This document shows, in pieces, positions 38,945-43,648 of a DNA stretch of 43,648 nt. A program made the translations under genes and the position numbers. The DNA lies in contig JAVBRU010000078.1 of assembly GCA_031547595.1 (NCBI GenBank), positions 1 to 43,648 on the forward strand, written 5' to 3'. Source of the DNA: JAVBRU01 sp031547595 (GTDB taxonomy: Bacteria > Bacillota > Clostridia > Christensenellales > Aristaeellaceae). Positions within the stretch are counted from its first letter, which is position 1, and the number at the start of each line of letters is the position of its first letter. The notes beneath the pieces were generated by a model. The model saw nothing but the letters and a program-made list of their open reading frames with translations. It searched no databases and was not told the DNA's origin.

Positions 38945-41900
38945 ATGAAGTGGACAGACCCGCAGCAGGCGGCGATCGACGCGCGCAATGACAGCGTGTT
39001 GGTCAGCGCTGCGGCAGGCTCGGGCAAGACTGCTGTGCTGGTGGCGCGGGTGGTCAAGCTGCTGGAAGAGGGCGGCAGTATCGACAGGATGTTGATTGTC
39101 ACTTTCACACGCGCGGCGGCGGCGGAAATGCGGCAGCGCATCACAGCCGCGCTGGAGCAGGCCGGGCAAGACAATCCGCACCTATACCGCCAGGTGCTGC
39201 GCATCGGACGTGCGGACATTTGCACGCTGCATGTGTTTTGCCAGCGGTTGATCAAGGAACACTTCCAGGCCATCGGTATTGATCCGCTGGCACGCATCGG
39301 GGATACGCCTACGGTGGACGCGCTGTGGAAAAAGGCCATGGATGACGTACTGGAAGACGCCTATGCCGCGCCCACACCGGAGGAACAGGCGCTGTTTGCC
39401 CAGTTTGAGGACGAACAGATTGTAGAAATGATCGGCAAGCTGCACAAGTTTGTGATGGCGCGGGAGAACCCATGGCAGTGGCTGCAGCAGCAGTGTGAGG
39501 ATGTGACGGAAGAAAGCCTCAAAAACTCGCTGTGGATGGAGTTTCTGTATGATGCCTGCGCGCTGCAACTGGACGGCTGCGCGGAGCTTTTGGAGCAGTG
39601 CCGGTTTCTACTGGAGCAGCCTGGTACGCCGCAGCGCTATGCAAAGACCTTTGAGCAGGATATGGAGTTGCAAAAACTGCTGCAGAAAGAGGTAGAGAAT
39701 CGTCAGCTGACTGGTGGCGAAACGACCGTTACTCCGTTGGCGCGTGGTAAAAAAATAGAAGGAGAGGATGACGAAGCCGCCGCGCGCTATGCGAACCTTC
39801 GGAACATGTGGAAAGATAGCATCCGGGCCGCGCGTGCATTGCTGCCAGAGGACACTTTTGCCGCTGCACTGGATATTGCCCACACGCTGCCGCCGCTTCG
39901 GGCGCTGTGCAGCCTGACAGAGCGTGTGGATACGCGCTTTTTCGTGCTCAAGCAACAGCGCAATTTGCTGGATTATCACGATTTGGAGCAGCTTGCGCTC
40001 AAGGCGCTGCAAGAAGAAACAGTGCAAAAGGCTGTGGCTGCCAAGTATGACGCGTTGTTCATTGACGAATATCAGGATGTTTCCGGCGTTCAGGAGGCTA
40101 TTTTGCGCGCCATCCATCAAAACAGCATGCTTTTCCTGGTGGGTGATGTGAAGCAGAGCATTTACCGTTTCCGTCTGGCCGATCCCACGCTGTTTTTACA
40201 TAAATATCGCACGTTCTCTGAGGATGCCGCCGCGCCGCACCGCAAGATATTGCTTTCGCAAAATTTCCGTTCCTGCAGCAATGTGCTGGCCGCCGTCAAC
40301 CATGTGTTTGTGCGTGCCATGCGCAAAAACGCGACCGAGCTGGAGTATGGCGAGGACGAAATGCTGCGGGGGGGTGATGCCGCACAGTCCGGTGCGCCGG
40401 TGGAGCTGCACCTGATCACCAAGGAAGAAGACGGCGAGGGCGAGCTGAAGAAGAGTTACCTTTATGAAGCAGCGCTGGCCGCACAAGCGATTTCGCGCCT
40501 GATACGCACCGAAAGCATTGTCGATAAAGGCGTGCAGCGCCCCTTGCGGTATCGCGATATTGCAATATTGCTGCGCAATGCCTCCTCTCATGCGGCGAAG
40601 ATTGCCAAGGTGCTTACCGACGCGGGCATTCCCGTATACAGCGATGCCACCACCCAGTATTTTGATCTGCCTGAAGTGACGGATATGTTGAACCTTCTGC
40701 AAGTGCTGGACAATCCTCAGCAGGATATTCCGCTGCTTAGCACTTTGCGCTGCCCGTGCTTTGGCTTTGCAGAGGAAGAACTGGCACGCATCCGCCTCAC
40801 GCTGCAGGGCGGAAATGTCTCTTTCTATCAGGCTGTGGAGCGTGCCGCGCAGGGGCAGAATGCCTTGGGCGAGCGCGTACGTACGGCGATAGAGCAGCTT
40901 GATACCTGGCGCTTCCTGTCCCGGCAGTTGCCTGTGGACGAGTTGATCTGGACGCTATTGGAAGAGACCGGTCTTTATATGCGCGCTGGCGCACAGCCGG
41001 AGGGAACGCTGCGGCAGGCCAACTTGCGCCTGTTGGCAGAGCGCGCCGAGGGCAGCGATGCGCAGCGTGGCCTGCACGCGTTTTTGAGCAGTGTGGAGAT
41101 TGCGCGTGGCGGGGACGATGGGCGCACGGCCAAGGCCTTGGGCGAAAACGAAGACGTGGTGCGCATCATGACGATGCACAAATCAAAAGGCCTGGAGTTC
41201 CCGGTGGTGCTGCTTCTGGAGCTTGGCTCGCGCTTCAAAAAAGACAGCGATAACGAGCCGCTGCTTTGCGATGCTGAGGCGGGGCTGGCGCTCACCTATC
41301 TGGACGCCGAGCAGCGTATCTTTCGCCAGACGGTGGCCAAGACCGCCATTCAGCAAAAGAAAATACGCGACCAGCGTGCCGAGGAAGCGCGCCTTCTGTA
41401 CGTGGCCATGACCCGTGCGCGAGAACGCCTTCTTTTGATGGCGGCGCCCAAGAGCCTGGATAGATGCATGCTGCGCTGGCAGATGCCGCCCTCTGATTAT
41501 GCGGCCGGAAGCGCCGCCTGCATGCTGGATTGGGTGGCTGGCAGCGTCAGCCCAGCGCTTGGCAGTATGGAAGATTGCACCTATCGCGGCGAAAACGGCA
41601 GTGTATGGCAGATTTGCTGGCATAGCGGCGAGTTATTGGAAGAACCCGAGGAAAGCGCCGCCGCGCCTTCACTTGTATTTGATCTGAATCCGCCTTCTGA
41701 TAAGATTTCCCGCCGTATGGAGCGTGTCAATCCGCCGCAGCCGCCCCTCAAAACCTCCGTCAGCGCCATGGCCAAGCGCATCCGCGCCGCCGGAGATACC
41801 GATGAGAACGCCGAGGACAAGCGCGTGCCGCAAAACGACACCTTGGTGAGTGCGCCGCGCTTTATGCTGGCGGAAACCATCACCGGTGCGCAGCGCGGCA

Positions 41901-42346
41901 CCCTGGCACATAAAGCGCTTGGCGCAGTGGATTATGCCCTGGTGCGGGAAAACCGCTGGCAGGAAACGCTGGAATGCCTGACCGGGAGGGGCATTGTGCA
42001 GCCGGACGAGCTTCCGTTCCTTCGTATGGACGATGTTCGGGCGTTCTTTGCATCGCCCATTGGCCAGCGCGCGCGGAACGCCGCCGATGTGCGGCGCGAA
42101 TGGCCCTTTGTGCTGCGGGCCGATCAGCACACGCTGGTGCAGGGCATTCTGGACATGGCCTTTATGGAGGACGACGCCTGGGTGCTGGTGGATTATAAGA
42201 CCGATCATGCCACGCCCGAGGAAATCAGCCAGCGCTATCAGGACCAAATGCGCTGGTATGCTACCGCGCTGCAGCGCATCACTGGCCAGCCTGTGAAGGA
42301 AATCATATTGTATGGGCTGCATGAACATATAATGATTACAATGTAA
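38945..42346 (+). CDS. addA: ATP-dependent helicase/nuclease subunit A
   Basis: A 1133-residue UvrD-like helicase fused to a RecB-like nuclease. Helicase motifs: Walker A SAAAGSGKTAVLVAR (20-34), TFTRAAAAEMRQR, LFIDEYQDVS, GDVKQSIYRFRLADP, MTMHKSKGLEFPVV and YVAMTRARERL. The C-terminal nuclease shows GILDMAF and VLVDYKTD (about 1070-1085). AddAB processes double-strand ends for recombination. The start at 38945 has AAGG(A)AGG upstream; a longer frame would translate the parS sites. addB, normally just upstream, is not in the window. Confidence 0.93.
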   Translation: MKWTDPQQAAIDARNDSVLVSAAAGSGKTAVLVARVVKLLEEGGSIDRMLIVTFTRAAAAEMRQRITAALEQAGQDNPHLYRQVLRIGRADICTLHVFCQRLIKEHFQAIGIDPLARIGDTPTVDALWKKAMDDVLEDAYAAPTPEEQALFAQFEDEQIVEMIGKLHKFVMARENPWQWLQQQCEDVTEESLKNSLWMEFLYDACALQLDGCAELLEQCRFLLEQPGTPQRYAKTFEQDMELQKLLQKEVENRQLTGGETTVTPLARGKKIEGEDDEAAARYANLRNMWKDSIRAARALLPEDTFAAALDIAHTLPPLRALCSLTERVDTRFFVLKQQRNLLDYHDLEQLALKALQEETVQKAVAAKYDALFIDEYQDVSGVQEAILRAIHQNSMLFLVGDVKQSIYRFRLADPTLFLHKYRTFSEDAAAPHRKILLSQNFRSCSNVLAAVNHVFVRAMRKNATELEYGEDEMLRGGDAAQSGAPVELHLITKEEDGEGELKKSYLYEAALAAQAISRLIRTESIVDKGVQRPLRYRDIAILLRNASSHAAKIAKVLTDAGIPVYSDATTQYFDLPEVTDMLNLLQVLDNPQQDIPLLSTLRCPCFGFAEEELARIRLTLQGGNVSFYQAVERAAQGQNALGERVRTAIEQLDTWRFLSRQLPVDELIWTLLEETGLYMRAGAQPEGTLRQANLRLLAERAEGSDAQRGLHAFLSSVEIARGGDDGRTAKALGENEDVVRIMTMHKSKGLEFPVVLLLELGSRFKKDSDNEPLLCDAEAGLALTYLDAEQRIFRQTVAKTAIQQKKIRDQRAEEARLLYVAMTRARERLLLMAAPKSLDRCMLRWQMPPSDYAAGSAACMLDWVAGSVSPALGSMEDCTYRGENGSVWQICWHSGELLEEPEESAAAPSLVFDLNPPSDKISRRMERVNPPQPPLKTSVSAMAKRIRAAGDTDENAEDKRVPQNDTLVSAPRFMLAETITGAQRGTLAHKALGAVDYALVRENRWQETLECLTGRGIVQPDELPFLRMDDVRAFFASPIGQRARNAADVRREWPFVLRADQHTLVQGILDMAFMEDDAWVLVDYKTDHATPEEISQRYQDQMRWYATALQRITGQPVKEIILYGLHEHIMITM

Positions 42347-42356
42347 GGGGCTTATT

Positions 42357-43190
42357 ATGAAGAGATGCATGGCGCTTTTGCTGCTTTTCCTGCTGGCAAT
42401 GCCCTTCGCGCACGCGCAGGTGCAACAAAACGAGCTGCTGGACAGCGCTTTTCAGATGATTGAGGAGGATAATATCTTCCTGGCGCGCTATAATCAGATC
42501 ACGGGCGCGAATGTGCAGGCGCGCTATACGCTTGGAGTGCCTTATTTTTTCAGCGGGCAGCATGTGCAATGGCTGTATGAACGGCGAAAAGTAGTATCCG
42601 AATCGGACTTTTTCAAATTTGACCAGGTATATATCGGCGGGTTTGATTGTGTGGGCTATACGCGCTGGATTTATAACAGCAACAAACGCATGGGCCATCC
42701 GCCGCTGGATGAGATGATCAATAACTACGGGGAATACAGCGAAAATCACCTGTATAGCCACCGCGCAGGGCAGGAAATGCCACCTTTTGATCAGTTGGCT
42801 GCAAGTTTGCAGGTGGGCGACCTGCTGGCGGGCAAGAAAACCTACCGCCACGTGATGATGTTCATAGGCACTTTGCGTGATTATGGTTTCACGGCCGAAG
42901 AATTGCCCGAAATGGCGGATTATCTGGATTACGCGCTGGTCATTCACTGCGGCCTCAGCCCGGTGTATGGAGAACGTTTTAAAGCGTATATCGCCGAGAA
43001 CAATCTGAACTGCGCCACCACCGATGGCGGCGTGTGCGTGTCCATTATCGGCATACCGGTAAGCGATGCGCCGGTGCAAATGACGGTGCAGGGCAACCGC
43101 TACGCAGGCTTCTATGTGGGCGATTATCTGCTGACCATCTGGGATATTTCCACTTGCACATCATTTGTTTGGTTTCGCATGGTCGAATAA
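42357..43190 (+). CDS. Secreted NlpC/P60-like putative cysteine peptidase
   Basis: A 277-residue exported protein. The signal peptide is MKRCMALLLLFLLAMPFAHA. The body has a Cys motif FDCVGYTRWIY (about 97-107) and a later YRHVMMFIG with His (about 163), the order expected for NlpC/P60-like papain-fold enzymes. The N-terminal VPYFFSG is like the GxPYxxGG region of that family. Wall or peptide substrates are inferred. It starts 10 bases past addA and probably shares its transcript. The family assignment is by motif only. Confidence 0.7.
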   Translation: MKRCMALLLLFLLAMPFAHAQVQQNELLDSAFQMIEEDNIFLARYNQITGANVQARYTLGVPYFFSGQHVQWLYERRKVVSESDFFKFDQVYIGGFDCVGYTRWIYNSNKRMGHPPLDEMINNYGEYSENHLYSHRAGQEMPPFDQLAASLQVGDLLAGKKTYRHVMMFIGTLRDYGFTAEELPEMADYLDYALVIHCGLSPVYGERFKAYIAENNLNCATTDGGVCVSIIGIPVSDAPVQMTVQGNRYAGFYVGDYLLTIWDISTCTSFVWFRMVE

Positions 43191-43199
43191 AGAATTCGG

Positions 43200-43228
43200 T
43201 TGACATTCCTGTGATTTTCTATTATACT
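43200..43228 (+). promoter_or_regulatory. tRNA-Leu promoter
   Basis: A consensus TTGACA (43200-43205) and TATACT (43223-43228) with 17-bp spacing, close before the tRNA. Confidence 0.88.
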
Positions 43229-43256
43229 ATCCTTCGCCGGAATTTTTCCGGCACCT

Positions 43257-43343
43257 GCCGGTGTGATGGAATTGGCAGACGTAGTGGACTCAAAATCCAC
43301 CGCCAGCGATGGCGTGCCGGTTCGAGTCCGGCCACCGGCACCA
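43257..43343 (+). tRNA. tRNA-Leu (anticodon CAA)
   Basis: An 87-base class II tRNA. The acceptor stem GCCGGTG pairs with CACCGGC, followed by A and an encoded CCA. The anticodon stem GTGGA/TCCAC holds loop CTCAAAA, giving anticodon CAA (codon TTG). A long variable arm and TTCGAGTCC T-loop are present. This matches TTG use as both leucine and start codons here. Confidence 0.95.
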
Positions 43344-43352
43344 AACCAATAT

Positions 43353-43414
43353 AATCCGAACCAATCCAGACAGTTTGTAGCTGTCGGTGATGGGTTCGGA
43401 TTATTGCTTTATTT
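43353..43414 (+). terminator. Terminator after tRNA-Leu
   Basis: AATCCGAACC (43353-43362) pairs with GGTTCGGATT (43393-43402), with an inner GACAG/CTGTC stem, followed by ATTGCTTTATTT. The tail is interrupted but T-rich. Confidence 0.6.
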
Positions 43415-43552
43415 CGACTATAATTTCTTTTCTAATGGGGTGAAGCAAAGACTGGACTCTAAACCTAGAAGGCAAAAGAATAATTGAACAGAAATAAAAG
43501 GGGCGATGGGATAAGGTACAATAAGTTTCGCAAAAAGAAAAAAGGTCAAAAA

Positions 43553-43581
43553 GAGACATGGCCTGAAAACTCTGGTAGAAT
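43553..43581 (+). promoter_or_regulatory. Promoter of the IS256-like transposase
   Basis: GAGACA (43553-43558) and TAGAAT (43576-43581, preceded by TGG) are 17 bp apart. Between the tRNA terminator and this promoter I see no gene; the AT-rich bases there may include the insertion-sequence end. Confidence 0.6.
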
Positions 43582-43618
43582 GGAATTGCAACACAACATT
43601 CGAAAGGAGCGTCAAGCC

Positions 43619-43648
43619 ATGTCCGAGAAGATTGTACAACTGAACGAG
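43619..43648 (+). CDS. IS256-like transposase, N-terminal fragment cut by window edge
   Basis: Only MSEKIVQLNE is present before the window ends. This start matches the conserved N-terminus of clostridial IS256-family (mutator type) transposases as I recall it. AAAGGAG lies nine bases before the ATG and a promoter is 37 bp upstream. The fragment is too short for certainty. Confidence 0.6.
   Translation, partial: MSEKIVQLNE

Noticed and set aside
43263..43487. Open frame across tRNA-Leu
   Set aside because: It overlaps the tRNA and its terminator and is explained by them.

Overview
The window looks like a chromosomal segment of a fairly GC-rich, anaerobic, probably gut-associated clostridial bacterium (Bacillota). 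Supporting signs are AGGAGG-type ribosome binding sites, sigma-A promoters with 16-18 bp spacing, a T-box leader, a TPP riboswitch in front of the ECF component ThiT, the anaerobic flavodiiron protein FprA, a LytTR two-component system, SLH-anchored surface proteins, AddA and Bacillota-type parS sites. Both ends run into the first codons of transposase genes (IS630-like at the left, IS256-like at the right), so the window may be a contig broken at repeated insertion sequences.

Left part (1-12 kb): pheS with a T-box leader and no pheT in view; a secreted SH3-repeat protein; an aldo/keto reductase; thiT under a TPP riboswitch; a yfbR-dut nucleotide-sanitation pair; fprA-purC; and a heterodimeric ABC exporter. 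Middle-left (12-24 kb): a LytTR response regulator and 7TM histidine kinase, followed by two large secreted repeat proteins. The two secreted-protein genes have near-identical promoter modules: paired direct repeats 20 bp apart, a -35 box at fixed distance, and a leader hairpin. This is probably a self-contained surface-protein regulon. A sugar-phosphate isomerase-like gene and two tandem esterases follow.

Middle-right (24-33.6 kb): all genes are on the minus strand. They are cheB, cheR and cheY, a tightly overlapping ThuA/Gfo-Idh/GNAT/GIY-YIG/HAD operon, a MATE exporter, degV and dnaN. Next to dnaN (33.66-34.06 kb) lies a strong candidate chromosomal origin: at least seven near-consensus DnaA boxes, an AT-rich stretch, and TAG triplets plus a GC-rich spacer and a DnaA box in the order expected of a basal unwinding element. 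dnaA is not adjacent and is not in the window. To the right genes run mostly on the plus strand, as expected for replication leaving this point: an ABC exporter pair, then azlCD (minus), addA and an NlpC/P60-like secreted protein. Two perfect 16-bp parS sites sit in the azlC-addA gap about 5 kb from the origin. A tRNA-Leu(CAA) gene lies near the right end.

The intergenic regions carry several families of short palindromic, MITE-like elements: a 160-bp TA-flanked element at 3.0 kb; two copies of a double-hairpin element with inverted arms at 4.2 and 23.8 kb; two copies of an element with a GCGTAGC-type core at 0.15 and 25.9 kb, each just past the stop codon of a minus-strand gene; and a 66-bp near-perfect hairpin at 31.5 kb.
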